Shown piece after piece: positions 10,116 through 22,152 of a stretch of DNA of 64,000 nt (the stretch's first letter is position 1; each line of letters starts with the position of its first letter). The DNA is from Limnomonas spitsbergensis (Eukaryota > Chlorophyta > Chlorophyceae > Chlamydomonadales): contig JAYJMM010000037.1 of the NCBI GenBank assembly GCA_037349105.1, positions 1,240,001 through 1,304,000 of the forward strand. Reading direction: 5' to 3'. Made by a program: the position numbers and the translations under genes. The notes beneath the pieces were generated by a model that saw nothing but the letters and a program-made list of their open reading frames with translations, searched no databases and was not told where the DNA came from.

Positions 10116-13100
10116 TCATGTAGCAGCAGGGGTGGCGGTGGTAGCAGCAGCAGGGGCAGCAGCAGGGGTGACGGCGGTGGCAGCAACAGGGGCAGCAGCA
10201 GCACGAGCAGAAGCCAGCTGAGCAGCACGTTGCGTCTCAAAGGACACAAGCATCTGCTCCCCGTTAGGTCCATACTGCCGCCTCTCAGCATCACCGCGTC
10301 CTCCGCTCAGCAGTGAGTCCACGCTCCCAGCCACGTCTCGATGCAGCCGCCACTGCCCCTGAGTCACCAGCTCGATCACAACGTCAAACACGGGCTGCCC
10401 CTTTCTCTCCAGGCGCGCCTTCTTGTTGTGGTTCCTCTTGGCCGCCGCATCCCCAATGGTGACCTTTAAAGGAACAAAGTCCACAGTGCTGGAAATTTGG
10501 TTACAACCCACATGCAGCACATGGATTAAGATCCCTAAGCAATGCGCCTGCTTAAAATGTAAAACACTTAATCCATCGCGTCATCACCGCCAATATTTTC
10601 TTACCGCTTCAATGCCCCCAATCAGGCTAACCAGCTCGGGATTACTCAACAGTGACGACACGTTGCTGCCGTGCGCCGTAGCCACCTGGGAAAACAAAAC
10701 AGAAGTGCGCGTTGTGTAACGTGTGCCGCTTGTTCAAACCCATGGTCCAAAACCCGCCTCAGCTGCAGATGCTGCAAACTTTAAAACTGGGGGCATGGAG
10801 AGCTCGTGGTATTTATGACCAGGCCATTAAAAGATCACCCCAGGCACCCCACTCCAGTCGCACCATGATCACTCCTCGCTGGGCTATGGTGCGCACCGCC
10901 GCCACCTCCGCCTTGGTGCTGATCTCATCCACCACCACCACCTGGGGCGTGTGATTCTGCACCGCCTCCAGGAGGACCTTGTGCTGGTTCTCGCGCTCGC
11001 CCACCATGATGCGCCGGGCATGGCCGATGCTGCTGTGGGGTACATGGCCATCCCCTGGGAGGGAGGAGGAAGTATGACAGTGGAATCATTCACCTGGGAG
11101 GGAGGATAAAGTGTGACCACAAGGCATTCCACAACGTCCCAAATTTCGAGAGATTGTTGGAATTGCTCCAGCGAACAAACTACTCATTAGACTTTATCGG
11201 CAATTCAAACTCAATCCTCTGTCCAGACAATCAGACTGGGAAGAAACAGGAAGTCATTGTCCAGACGGGAGCCCTTCATCTGTGCTGCACTTGTAAATCT
11301 GTCAATCAGGCCCATCAGGCCCATTCAGGTTTTATCAAAGTAGAGGACAGCCTCGTCATCTCCAGACAGAACCTGCATACTGAACCACCCTCAAAACCTC
11401 AATCACGTGGGAGTTTAACCCCCTACCCCCCTCCCCTAACCCCCTCCCCTTACCCCCTTCCCCCCCTAAAAGCTTCAATCACGCGGGAGTTTAACCCTTA
11501 CCCCCCTCCTCTACCCCCCTACCCCCCCCCAAAAAGCTTCAATCACGCGGGAGTTTACCCCCCCCCCCCCCCCTTTCCCTAATAATTCCTGCCTGCAATT
11601 TCGTTGCTGGTGTCGACCACCATCACGGACTTCTCATGCTCGTCTGACAAGGCACGCACAATGTCCCTACAAGAAAGGACCTAACACATTCAGCTCAGCC
11701 AGTGAGAGCAGTGGACATTGTCAGAAAGATATGATCGAGGGTACTGGACCATGATGGGGTAGGGTGGGTTGATAACCAATGACTACTTGTTGCTGCCCCA
11801 ATATAAAAACCTTTTCATGCAAGGAAAGGCATGCTCATGAAAAGCCATTCCTGCTAATAATCCAGCCTTGTTTTAATTGGATCCCTCAACATTTTCCAGA
11901 TCTCAAGCCAGAATAATTGAGGGCTTAAGATTTCCAATCCCAAGCCAACCGCTGACATTTCCATTTCCAACCCTTAACCCTAAACCCGTAACCCTAAACC
12001 CGCAAGCTAAGCCCAGCAGGATACCCGGGGCTCACCCACCTGAGCAGCGTTGTCTTTCCCAGTCCCGGAGGTCCCACGAGCAGAATGCCACGTGCCTTGC
12101 CCCCCACCACGTCTAAAAGGACGTCAGAGAATATTCCAGAGAGGCCACCGACATGCCTGCCCACCCGGAGGGTGAGGCCCAGGATCTGACCATTTCGAGG
12201 ATCTTGCAAGCGGCTGATCCTAGGAGGCAGTAAGCAGTGTGTGTGCGCGGGACGGGGGGGGGCGGTGGTGGGGAGGGATAAAAACTCGGTGAGAGTAATG
12301 AGGACGGCCACAAGGGATCTTGTGAAGACCTAGACATATCGTATTTGTTTTGCCTTCCCTCGGTTAAGAAACACCGATTTCTTTTAATGCTGCCCTCAGG
12401 GCAAATTATGAACCTAAACTCATAATTTCTGACTGAAAACTGGCATTGGCAATCGATAATCAGTATGTTCATGGATCCCTCAACCCCAAACAACATTAAT
12501 TATGAGGGAAGGCAAAGTAAATGTACGGTAGTCCATCATGAGGGCTTTGCATTGGCTAGGCTGGGGCCTCCTGATATTATCAAATTTTACAGCGGACGGG
12601 GCACAACGAGGTTTGGGGACCCTGCAACCACTGAAGTGACTTAGTGAGTGAAGGACACGAGCCTTGCCTGTGGAGTGAATCTGAGAGGATCATGCGCCCG
12701 TCTGTCCCAAAAAGCTCCTTCCTGTCCCGCTTCGCAGCCGATGCCAGGTTGTCAATAACTGCTGCCACAGACACCTTTGCGACAAAGGGGAGCAACACCC
12801 TGGGTGGTCAGCAGTGTTTACTTTAGTGTGTGCCAAAGGCTTTGGGGGGCCGCCGGGTGGCCATTACTGGGCCGATTGGGGCCAAACCTTGACCTGCCAA
12901 TGGCCGGTAGCCCTAGCAGTAGGGCTTGCTGCACTAGGCACCCACGGCCGTAGGCCGTGATGTAGCTGAACTGTAGCTGAAGCACGCTTTAGTAACCAGT
13001 GGAGGTCATCGGTACAGTTCACGAACATGCATCATGATGGAATGGAACATTCAGTGCAATGCCACACCAGCTCAATACCGTTGAACTATGAAAGCACGTC

Positions 13101-15854
13101 AAGTCGTCAACTGTTGACAGTGCAGTTATGCTAGTAGTCTACTGGCTTAAGCGCTATGTCAATATCAACTTGGTAGGAGCTGCAGAGAGTGGATACTCGT
13201 TTAAGACTATGAACATTTTTAGAGGAGGATTTTTTTTATCAATGATTCAGTGATTCTTCTTTCCGGCTACAAGACCACCTGCCACAGTTTGCCCAGTGGA
13301 CGCCCGAGGCCTGATTGGGACCAATCCTGGAGGCCAAAGCAGCATGGCTGGGCACAAATAGGGCCTTCGGCCAGAGGCCGGATTGTAGCTGACATGTAGC
13401 TGAGTCATGAAAAACAAAACACAACTTCACGCTGTTTCGGCAGCTCGAATGCACCCACCCTTGCTGCGTCTTTTAAGATGATCCGGCTCCTGTCCATGAG
13501 CATCACCACAGGCTGCCTGCCTTCGTCGAGCGCAATCTCCATGAACGGCACTGTGCTCTTACGGCGCCATCGCTCAAGAGCAGAAGCCAGGCTGCAGCCA
13601 CCAAGGAGCAAGCGAGCAAGTATTGATGCAGTTGAGGCAGCCCCAGCCCCAGCCCCAGCCTCAGCCCCAGTCCCAGCCTCAGCCCCAGCCCCAGCCCCAG
13701 CCTCAGCCCCAGTCCCAGCCTCAGCCCCAGCCCCAGCCCCAGCCCCAGCCCCAGCCCCAGCCCCAGCCCCAGCCCCAGCCCCAGCCCCAGCCCCAGCCTC
13801 AGCCTCAGCCCCGCCCAGCCTCAGCCTCAGCCTCAGCCCCAGCCCCAGCCCCAGCCCCAGCCCCAGCCCCAGCCCCAGCCTCAGCCCCAGCCCCAGCCCC
13901 AGCCTCAGCCTCAGCCTCAGCCTCAGCCCCAGTCCCAGTCCCAGCCCCAGCCTCAGCCTCAGCCTCAGCCCCAGCCCCAGCCTCAGCCCCAGCCTCAGCC
14001 CCAGCCCCAGCCTCAGCCCCAGCCTCAGCCCCAGCCCCAGCCTCAGCCCCAGCCCCAGCCCCAGCCTCAGCCCCAGCCTCAGCCCCAGCCTCAGCCCCAG
14101 CCCCAGCCCCAGCCCCAGCCCCAGCCCCAGCCTCAGCCCCAGCCCCAGCCTCAGCCCCAGTCCCAGTCCCAGCCTCAGCCCCAGTCCCAGCCTCAGCCCC
14201 AGCCCCAGCCTCAGCCCCAGCCCCAGCCCCAGCCTCAGCCTCAGCCCCAGCCCCAGCCTCAGCCTCAGCCCCAGCCCCAGCCTCAGCCCCAGCCCCAGCC
14301 TCAGCCCCAGCCCCAGCCTCAGCCCCAGCCCCAGCCCCAGCCCCAGCCTCAGCCCCAGCCTCAGCCCCAGCCCCAGCCCCAGCCTCAGCCCCAGCCTCAG
14401 CCCCAGCCCCAGCCTCAGCCCCAGTCCGTGCAGACCATGTGCCTAGGTGCATTTGTAACATATTTCCAAAAACAACTGCCGGGATCTACCAACAGTGGAA
14501 GGGACAGGGACCAAAGCATCTTACATGCTAATCAGAAACTTGAGGCTGTATATTTGGAAACTTACCCAGTGGAGTACAGGCCACATAATATTTACTGAAA
14601 GCTTGGGAGGAGTATCTAGCTCCTTGTGGATTAATGATCCTACGTTATCCTACGTTACAAACATACATTAAAATTGTTTGCAATGGGATGATGAAACCCT
14701 GGCCGAAACCCTAAGAAGCCTCACTGAAGACCCATAATTCGAAATCTATCCGGCCTGTAGGGTTATGTTGCCAGGTTGTATTTTCCAGGCATGCAGAAGC
14801 CAAATTCAAATTCTACCCAAACAACTAACTACGTGGAAAGTAGCTGTGAAGTTGTGTGGATTGTTTCAGCAGAGCATCACATTTGAATAGTTTGATGCAT
14901 GGAACATGTGCCCTTAAACCGGCACATGCACTTGATACGCTAGGATAGCTGTGACCCCCCTGGGCAAGCAACTAACACACAACCACAAGACAGTGGCGTG
15001 GGAATGACATCTGACAATAACTGACTCAGTACATTTGAATCGAGCAACTATGTCGGTCAGAGCAGCAACCCTCTCATCCCAATGCAAGCCAAGTGCACTG
15101 ACCTTTCGGGCAACAGCTCGATCACCTCGGACGCCTCCACGTCCACCTCCCCCACCTCCCCCATCCTCTGCTGTGTCTCCACTTCCCCGTCAGGCAGGCT
15201 TCGCTCCCTTCCCCTGGGTCCCTCAATGTGATCCAGGCTTGAGGCAGCTGGCTGTGGCAGGCTGTGCGGATCTGGCAGAAGCAGGAATGGGCGGTGTGGA
15301 TCCGATGGCTCAGTCAGATCTGAGGGCTGCCACCTTGTGTATGACACTCCTTCTCCCGTCCTCTTGTTTCCAAAATGGATTTCAAATTGGTCTGCCGGGG
15401 AAGAGTATCACACTTTTCCGCACAGCAGTTTGTGGAACGGCATAGACGACGCTGCAGCTTGCTGCTGGGCCGGGGGCGACAGTCGTCCCGCAATCCCGGT
15501 ATCCTGCTTTTCCTCCGCTGCAGGTTTAGTTGCAGTGGGTGCCTGCTGGTTCGCAGGGTGTGGCATGGCTGAGAGCGCAGGGGACTCTGCCCAAGTGATC
15601 GGATTTTGATCAACTGCTTGGGCTGGAAGGAGGGTCACGAAATGGCTTGTCCCCTTGCCTTCACTCCGTTTATCAAACAAATTCCGAAAACGTGGGTCTC
15701 CTTTGACAAGAGCTTTCAGCTTAGTTTCTGTATGCTCTGCACAAATTTGGCCCGCGGCACTCCCAAGCATCAGCATGCCTATTCTTTGTTTCAGGGCCTG
15801 CACTAGGGCTGCCTTAGCTTTGCTGTCCTTTGTATCAGCCGCTGTCTTGGTCAT
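10116..15854 (-). CDS. Ycf45/SPD1-like P-loop ATPase, nine exons
   Basis: Exons in transcript order: 15854-15414, 15326-15103, 13591-13459, 12774-12668, 12219-12040, 11666-11593, 11054-10864, 10685-10605, 10463-10116 (592 aa). A conserved FG-x-DGR...LHRIS region leads to RVGRHVGG, Walker [10 protein letters not shown] (about residue 351), [16 protein letters not shown], Walker B VVVVDE (about 425), [24 protein letters not shown] and a C-terminal [14 protein letters not shown] block. This matches Ycf45/SpoIIIAA-type ATPases. The gene is plastid-encoded in red algae and nuclear in plants, where SPD1 supports plastid development. The tail after it is Ala-rich. The junctions 12668/12219 and 11593/11054 use GC donors. 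The first exon, its 15414/15326 junction and the start are the weakest parts, and no transit peptide is obvious. The reaction is unknown. Confidence 0.85.
11398..11575. repeat. tandem repeat with C-rich spacers in Ycf45 intron 6
   Basis: Three units share AATCACGYGGGAGTTTA followed by C-rich runs (TACCCCCCT). They lie just inside the intron whose 5' site is a GC donor at 11592. Confidence 0.75.
12840..13005. repeat. dispersed TGTAGCTGA-family repeat, copy 1
   Basis: Contains GGGCCGATTGGGGCCAA, GCCGTAGGCCG and TGTAGCTGAACTGTAGCTGA. It is related to copies at 13262-13436 and 40640-40805. It lies in Ycf45 intron sequence. Confidence 0.55.
13262..13436. repeat. dispersed TGTAGCTGA-family repeat, copy 2
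   Basis: Shares GAGGCCAAAGCAGCATGGC, CCAGAGGCCGGA and TGTAGCTGACATGTAGCTGA, then GTCATGAAAAA, with the copy at 40640-40805. Probably a small nonautonomous element. Confidence 0.65.
13637..14425. repeat. CAGCCC/CAGCCT hexanucleotide array, ~790 bp
   Basis: About 130 hexamers of CAGCCC with interspersed CAGCCT and CAGTCC lie in the Ycf45 intron between the exons at 15103 and 13591. The hexamer has no stop in any frame, which produces ORFs of 218 to 322 codons rich in Pro-Ala, Gln-Pro or Pro-Ser. None of these is supported as a gene. The transcribed minus strand is GGGCTG-rich and could form G-rich RNA structure. Confidence 0.95.
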
Positions 15855-16480
15855 TCCAGTATTTATCTGAACGTGATGCGGAAATCTCGGCGGAAATCAC
15901 TTATCACCGCACCTGCACAAATAAACAGCAGTTAAAACCAAACAATAATGAAAGGCATGCGAATGAACGGTCGGGCTTTGATGTCAGTTCACAAGTGACA
16001 GTCACCGTCTACCGACCGACACCAGAAAGTATGAAAGTGTATAACAGGAATGCGAAGTCGATTGGGAACCTGAGGGTGCCCTCGCTCGCTGCGGGCTTGT
16101 CTCGAAACAAGCACATCCCGTATACGATGTTGGCCGGGCTTGCGAGGGTTGCGACTTTCATAACATCGCAAACCTCGCAAGTTGATCCAGTCGCCCTCAG
16201 AACGACCGTCAGCAATGGAAATGAGGACCAGCTTCTACGATCAAAAGGACCGTAAGTTGCGCATACAGGGGAATCTAAGCAGCGAGCACCAGGCCCCCCT
16301 CTGCGCGCAACCTAAGGTCCTGGATTTTCCGTACGCATGAAAGGGGGGGTAGTACCTTCACCCTGGTGCATCTAGCCCTATCCTGCGCAGAATCAACATC
16401 CAGACAATGATGTACCACAAACAAGCAGAGATAATATGCTATGCTCACCAGGTTAAGGGGGGCTAGGAAAACAGAATTAT
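15855..16480. other. putative 5' region of the Ycf45 gene
   Basis: 15990-16255 is unique and CpG-richer than its surroundings, with open minus-strand frames rich in Arg and Ser. It could be a promoter or a 5' exon encoding a transit peptide. An in-frame stop lies between the ATG at 15854 and an acceptor-like GTGCAG near 15916, so a link is unproven. Confidence 0.3.
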
Positions 16481-16499
16481 CAGCTGTTTCATAGCAGTG

Positions 16500-16690
16500 C
16501 TATTTTAGTGCGGTGGCTGGCTTGGCTTGGCTTGGCTCCGGCATTGCTATTTGATTGGCTCTGGCTCTGTCATTGCTATTGTTGTGCGGTGGCTGGCTTG
16601 GCTTGGCTCGGCTTGGCTCTGTCTAGTGGCTGGCTGGCAGGCTGACACAGGCTGGTGGCTGCCGGCAAGCTGCTAGGTGGCATTGGCTGG
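16500..16690. repeat. GGCTT/GGCTGG low-complexity repeat
   Basis: Repeats of GGCTTGGCTTGGCT and GGCTGGCTGG, with a duplicated TCATTGCTATT-like segment. A fragment of the 55-bp module (CTCAAAAGGCTCGGCCGCG) follows at about 16755. Confidence 0.7.
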
Positions 16691-17149
16691 CTGGCTGAAT
16701 GGTTGACCAATTGTGCGTGCCTGCTGGTCAATGATGGTCGCACTTCAGGGCCCTGCTCAAAAGGCTCGGCCGCGTGGGCATCGAATGAATCAGTTGGGAG
16801 GGGGGGGGATACTGGTAGAACGGTCAGGCAAAAAAGGAAACCGGGGAAATAAAACCGGTCCTATAACCAGGCCTGAGTCAGGTTACGAGCCTGGTGGATT
16901 GATCTCGACTGATTATGCCCAAGTTCTAGCAGGTGTCTTATCTATTGGAGGCTCATGCACGGTACACCTGGAGGGGTGCTGGGCTTGGGAATGTCGCACG
17001 TATACGTGACTTCTTACTTCTTAGGTCAATGACGTTACACCTCTGGGCCATGTGCTCTTCTCCTTCTTTCCCTCTTACCCACTTTTCCCTCCTTTCTTTT
17101 GTCCTGCCCCCCTGCGTTATTTCCATCTTTCCTCCCAACTTTTTTTAGT

Positions 17150-17206
17150 CAGGCACCCACATGGCCGAGCCTTTTTGAGCATGGCCCAGAGGTGTAATGT
17201 CACGAG
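17150..17206 (+). repeat. dispersed 55-bp module, copy 3
   Basis: CAGGCACCCACATGGCCGAG, then CATGGCCCAGAGGTGTAATG. A partial inverted copy lies just upstream at 17024-17052, so two modules flank about 100 bp of pyrimidine-rich sequence. Confidence 0.7.
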
Positions 17207-18040
17207 GTACCAGTGACCTTGAAGTATCACTGCGCACAGCAGTCACTTTAAAGGAGTGCTAGGAGCCCTTTACCAAGGGTAACCTGCTGTGCAGGAGCGA
17301 TAATCTGTCTGGTGAGCAGATTATCCTCGACTTAATCCTCAGGTTACTGCACTAACCTTTGATGATTCTTCCCTTACTGTTGACAGAAGTTACGAAGTGA
17401 AGTCGACCCTGGTGAAGACTGATGCACTGATGTCGACAGTTGACAGGTTGGGGCGGCTTAGATCGGACTTGTGGACGAAACTGCCCGAAGTGATGAAGAG
17501 TGTAGAGCTGACTGAACGACTCTTGATGGAGAAGATCAACTGAAAGATCAGATGATCGACTTGGTAGCCAGGAAAGGCTGGGGAAGCAGCTTGCAGTGTC
17601 GACTTGAGTTCTAGAGATTGAGCTGAGAGCTCGCAGTGTAGAGGTGTCAAGCGAGAGAGCAAGAAGAATGAGGAGTGGAAGTAGAGGAGATGGAACTAGA
17701 GATAGCGAATAAGTGTAGTGTGTAACTAGAGCTATTCGCACAGTGTAGTGTCCAGGCTTCGATACTTAGTGATGTGGTCTTAAGAGCGAAAGGATCAGTG
17801 TAGAGTTAACTAGAGATCTCCTTCCAGTGTAGTTTCCTGGCCTTGATAAGGGGCCGAAATATCGCAGGTAGACAATTAGTCCCAGAACAGATTAAAACGG
17901 GGTGATTCAACTTCGTGTATACTTGAGTAAGAAGAGAAGAATGCCTGGAACGAACCAGGCATTCTCGAAGTACCACAAAACATAATGGATCCGAAACCAA
18001 AAAGAATGTACAAGCCACCCCTGCGTGCGGTGCACCCATA
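17207..18040. other. spacer, possible decayed element
   Basis: Base composition differs from the flanks, with repeated CAGTGTAG, AACTAGAG and CGACTTG words and a local inverted GATAATCTGTC/GCAGATTATC at about 17300-17325. It could be part of an LTR or another transposon. No family is recognised and no ORF is convincing. Confidence 0.3.
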
Positions 18041-18042
18041 CG

Positions 18043-18098
18043 TCGTGACAGTAATGTCATTGACCTCTGGGCCTTGCTAAATAGGCTCGGCCGTGACT
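18043..18098 (-). repeat. dispersed 55-bp module, copy 4
   Basis: On the plus strand: GTAATGTCATTGACCTCTGG, then AGGCTCGGCCGTGA. Slightly deleted relative to the other copies. Confidence 0.6.
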
Positions 18099-18253
18099 TC
18101 TTAGGTAACATGACATGGTGTGGACGTTGACAGGACAGGAAGCACCTCGTAATTTTAGTAACAACTGGACTGTAACTGGACTGGGTGGTGCCGCACATAA
18201 CAGCTGCGGCTTTTCATGTGCAAGTCTCAGCTTGGCATTTTCTGCTAAAAAGT

Positions 18254-18298
18254 TCAGGGCCCTGCTCAAAAGACTCGGCCGTTTGGGCGCCTGACAGA
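18254..18298 (-). repeat. dispersed 55-bp module, copy 5 (partial)
   Basis: On the plus strand: CAGGGCCCTGCTCAAAAGAC, then TCGGCCGTTTGGGCGCC. The A-box half is missing. Confidence 0.6.
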
Positions 18299-18698
18299 CT
18301 GATTGGGCCAATTTCAACTGCTGATATGAATGCAGTCATGAACCCAAGTATTCCCCAAGTTTGAGCCCCGGCCACAGGAAATCCAGATCTGAAGGTTTTT
18401 AAAGGGCGGAAGGCTGTACCAATATTTCTGTACCAGTATGTATTTGTTTGTATCAAGGAAAATCATGTATGCCATTGTGAGGTCTGAGAGGTGGGATCTC
18501 AAGCGCGAGCAGTACCTCTCGCAGCAACAACAGCAGGGGACAAAATCATTCCCAAGTCAGAGAAAGTCAGAAAGTATGGAAAGTGTGTACATTTCGAAGT
18601 TTACTTACCTGGGGGGATCTGCGAATGCGATCCGAAATATCGTAAGCACAGGCCTGACGCTGGGTCTGACGTCATACACAATTAGAGCATCGATCGGC

Positions 18699-21600
18699 AT
18701 GTCCTGCGGGGGGCTGATCCTCTTGCTCTTAGCGTCATGTAGCTTCATTGCATTGCCTTGCATCAGGGCTGGTATCGATCTCCCCATCAAGAAGCGTAAT
18801 CCTACGCCCGATTCTGGAGTGCGTCCTCCTCTGCCTAGCTGGACCAGCAATGAGCCGTATCGCGCGGATATTCCCGCTTCTGCGTTCACGAGCATGACTC
18901 GCGTCTCCCCGGAGTACCGCATCTACCACAACCTGTGGTTCCACAACCAGCGCTGGTACGCTATTCTTCCGGAGGGAGAAGGCGACAACGAGGCCATCGA
19001 AGATGGCCTGAGCCCTAACACCGCTGCCGTGCGATTCCCCGTCTCGGACCTCAAAAATTTCACGCAGAAGCTGAGGGTGGGTTCTGCTCCGTATTTTCGC
19101 AATACCTCCTTCCTCTAGATCACTGAGGGGGGCGTGGGGTCAGACCATGCATGGGCTCGCATGGCGGTGCGGAACTGGCCATGCGGCGCCATGCGACAAA
19201 CGGAGCCATGGGGACCCAGGGTAGATGAATCAGCGTACGAGCGTTGTCTTGAATTAGAGAGCTTTAAGCTTCATTAAAGCTTGGCCATGCACATGCAGCA
19301 AGTAGTGCGGGCTTGTCAAATGTGCGCCATCTAGCACGCCCTTCTTTGCTCATATGCAGATGACAGGTTGGAAAGTTTGGCATGAGGACCTGTTGTTTCC
19401 GGAGGGTCCACCTCTTTTTACCTGCCTGCCTTGAGGTGCCCTCATGTGTGATTAACTTGCTAAGCATATTGCAGTTTTGAATTTTGGTGGCCTGATGAGT
19501 GCTTTCACTCTTTCTCTGTGTTCACTCTTATGTTTTTTGAAGCAATGTTTCACAGGTGACGGCCAAGAGCCTCAATTTCGGCGCCAAGATTCTGAAGTTA
19601 TATTTTAGATTGAGCATACCTTGTACATTAAAATAATGCCACTGGAATTAAAACATGAAATGCTTTTACAGTGGGAGGTGCAGCCAGCAACTAGTGCCCT
19701 TGATCCTGACCCCCACTCCCAACAATACACTTTGAATCCGTAGCTCAGCTGTCGTCCAAACCTTAAAACAACACTATACTGCCTTACTGCCTAATAAGGC
19801 AGCCTGCCGCTCGGTGAACATCATGCGCCTTCTTGATCAGTAAAAAAATTTAATCTGGTTTTCTGACCCGATTTAATCCTGTTCCCACCCTCTCCACATC
19901 TCATGTCCCCTTTATTACCTCTTCCCTCCAGAGTGCCCCCCCACGTCATGTACACTCCTCTCACCTCCAGATGTCTCTCTTTGTGACCCTCCCCTCCAGC
20001 TGTCCTATGTTCCAGGCAACTCCCTCCTCCTAGACATGACCTTCCAGAGCTACTACACGCACACTGGTCACTGGCTGGAGATGCTGGTGCCCATATTCAA
20101 CATCCTGTACAACGGGTCATGGGTCGACCACGTGGCGGTGAGGCATAGGTCCTTTAAAACCTGTAACCCTAAATGGATAGTGGGTCAAAAGTGGGTTTGG
20201 GGTACATAAGTTTTCGTTAAGTTTATGCCCCAAAACCCAAACATGAGTGGTTCGTGGGTCGACAACGTTTCAGTTAGTCCTCGGTCCTAAACCCTAAACC
20301 TGTTTCTGGTAGGCCTCGGTCCTAAACCCTAAACCTGTTTCTGGTAGGCCTCGGTCCTAAACCTTGAACCTGATTGGTTTGTGGGTCAATAATGCAGCAG
20401 CGAGTCTTAGGCCCGCATTTCCTAAACCCTTAACCTGACCAGGCCACTTCTGTTCTCGCCTGGGCCCCTTGGATGCATGCTGCTGGGTGGCTGCATTTAT
20501 ACAAAACCTTAAATCCTATACCCAACACCAGTTCTCACCTTCCTTTTCTGTATGTCACTGCCTGCCAGGGCTCCAGCCGCCACCTGGATCGGTACTTGAT
20601 GCCCAACATTGCCGGGCAGTACAGCAGCTGGACCACCAACGTCATGCAGATGACCATGAGCCCCAGCAACATCAATGGGAACGAGGTGAAAGGGAGAGGG
20701 GGGGAGAGAGAGGGGGGAGGGGAGAGAGGGAGAGGGAGAGAAAGGGAGAGAGGGGGAGAGGGAGGAGAGAAAGGGAGAGAGAGGGATAGAAAGGGAGAGA
20801 GAGGGAGAGGGAGGGAGAAGAAAGCAGGAGGGAAACAGAGAAAGGAGGGTAGGAAACAAGAGATGAGAGATGAGAGAAAGATGCAGGGGGAGAGAGGTTT
20901 TGCTTGCCGTTCTGCTTGCCATTCTGCTTGGGCCGCCAGCCGCCGGCTGATTCAGTGTTTCCCCAATCGGTACGTTCGCGGTCAAAGTTCTGCTCGCCGA
21001 TAGGGTTTAGGGTTTAGGTGGGGTCACTCTCTAAACCCTAAACCCTGAATCCTTTCCCCCCCAATCGGTATGTTCCCGGTCAAGGTTTTGCTCGCCGATA
21101 ATGGCCTTGTAGCGAGAACACAGCACTGCCCTCTGCTCGCAGGTCCTCCCTGTGGACTACAACGCTCTGGAGACGATGGACAAGCTGAGCTGGCTGCTGT
21201 TTGAAAACGTTCTGGTGCCACAGGACAGGTGGGCCCTCAGGGTGGAGTCACTCCCTAACCCGTAAACCCTAAACTATGGTTCCACAGGACAGGTGGGCCC
21301 TTAAGATGGAGTCACTCCCTAAACCGTTTCATGCATGACTGTTATGTTGGACATACCAGCTCTCTCCAGTCCTCATCGCAATCTCCTCCAAAAACACCTT
21401 GGATAGGTGTAGCATGTTGAACAATTCACACGAATCCATCGCTATTAATGACATAGAATAAACTAAAAAAAAGCTTAAACCCTAAACTACGGTGCCACAG
21501 GACAGGTGGGACACAGGGAGTACAAGGCAGAGTCAAGCCCTGGCCTGTAGAATGGACACCGAGGTGTAGCAAAGTGCTATAGATTGGACATTACACATGA

Positions 21601-22118
21601 CCTGGTTTTTTTTTCTTTTTTTTCATTTCAGCGGAGTCAGACCCTGGCCGGGAGAACGGAGACCCAGATTGAGCAGAGGGCTGTGAAATGGACTGTACCG
21701 GCGCAAGACAAGCCTGCATTTTTTCAAGTTTGCTGACAGCGGTCCTTTATGGATGTATTCAGGAATAAAGATAAAGTTCTATGGAATTTAAAACCTGAAC
21801 TGGTTCACACAAGGCACACATTTTCATCAAGTGTGCAAGCACTTTGCCCTTCCGAATGCAAGCTACGCTCCACTTCATTGTTTGCCAGGGCCTAACGCCT
21901 TCAAATGCAAGTGCAACGTTCACATGAGCATGTAGGCCGGGATGGACCTCATGTGTGCTGAAAGGATCACTCCACAGGGCCCATCGTTTATTAAGTGGGC
22001 TGGTAAAATTGTCTTTAAGATGTTAGCCAGGAAGTTGCTTGAGTGTGCTTAACTTGATAACCTGCACCCAGGGCCTGAATACCTTCAAGCAAAACACAGC
22101 GCACCCTGCTTACCACTA

Positions 22119-22152
<34 letters not shown>

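Noticed and set aside
13478..14531. Long Pro-Ala, Gln-Pro and Gly-Ala ORFs (218-322 codons)
   Set aside because: They are translations of a stop-free CAGCCC hexamer array inside a Ycf45 intron and exist in several frames at once.
17352..17741. 129-codon minus-strand ORF rich in Ser and Leu
   Set aside because: No motif, no homologous pattern recalled, and composition suggests decayed repeat sequence.
18438..18698. N-terminal extension of the GT61 protein by 87 residues
   Set aside because: The frame is open, but the extension would put the signal anchor far from the N terminus; the ATG at 18699 fits a type II enzyme. Not excluded.
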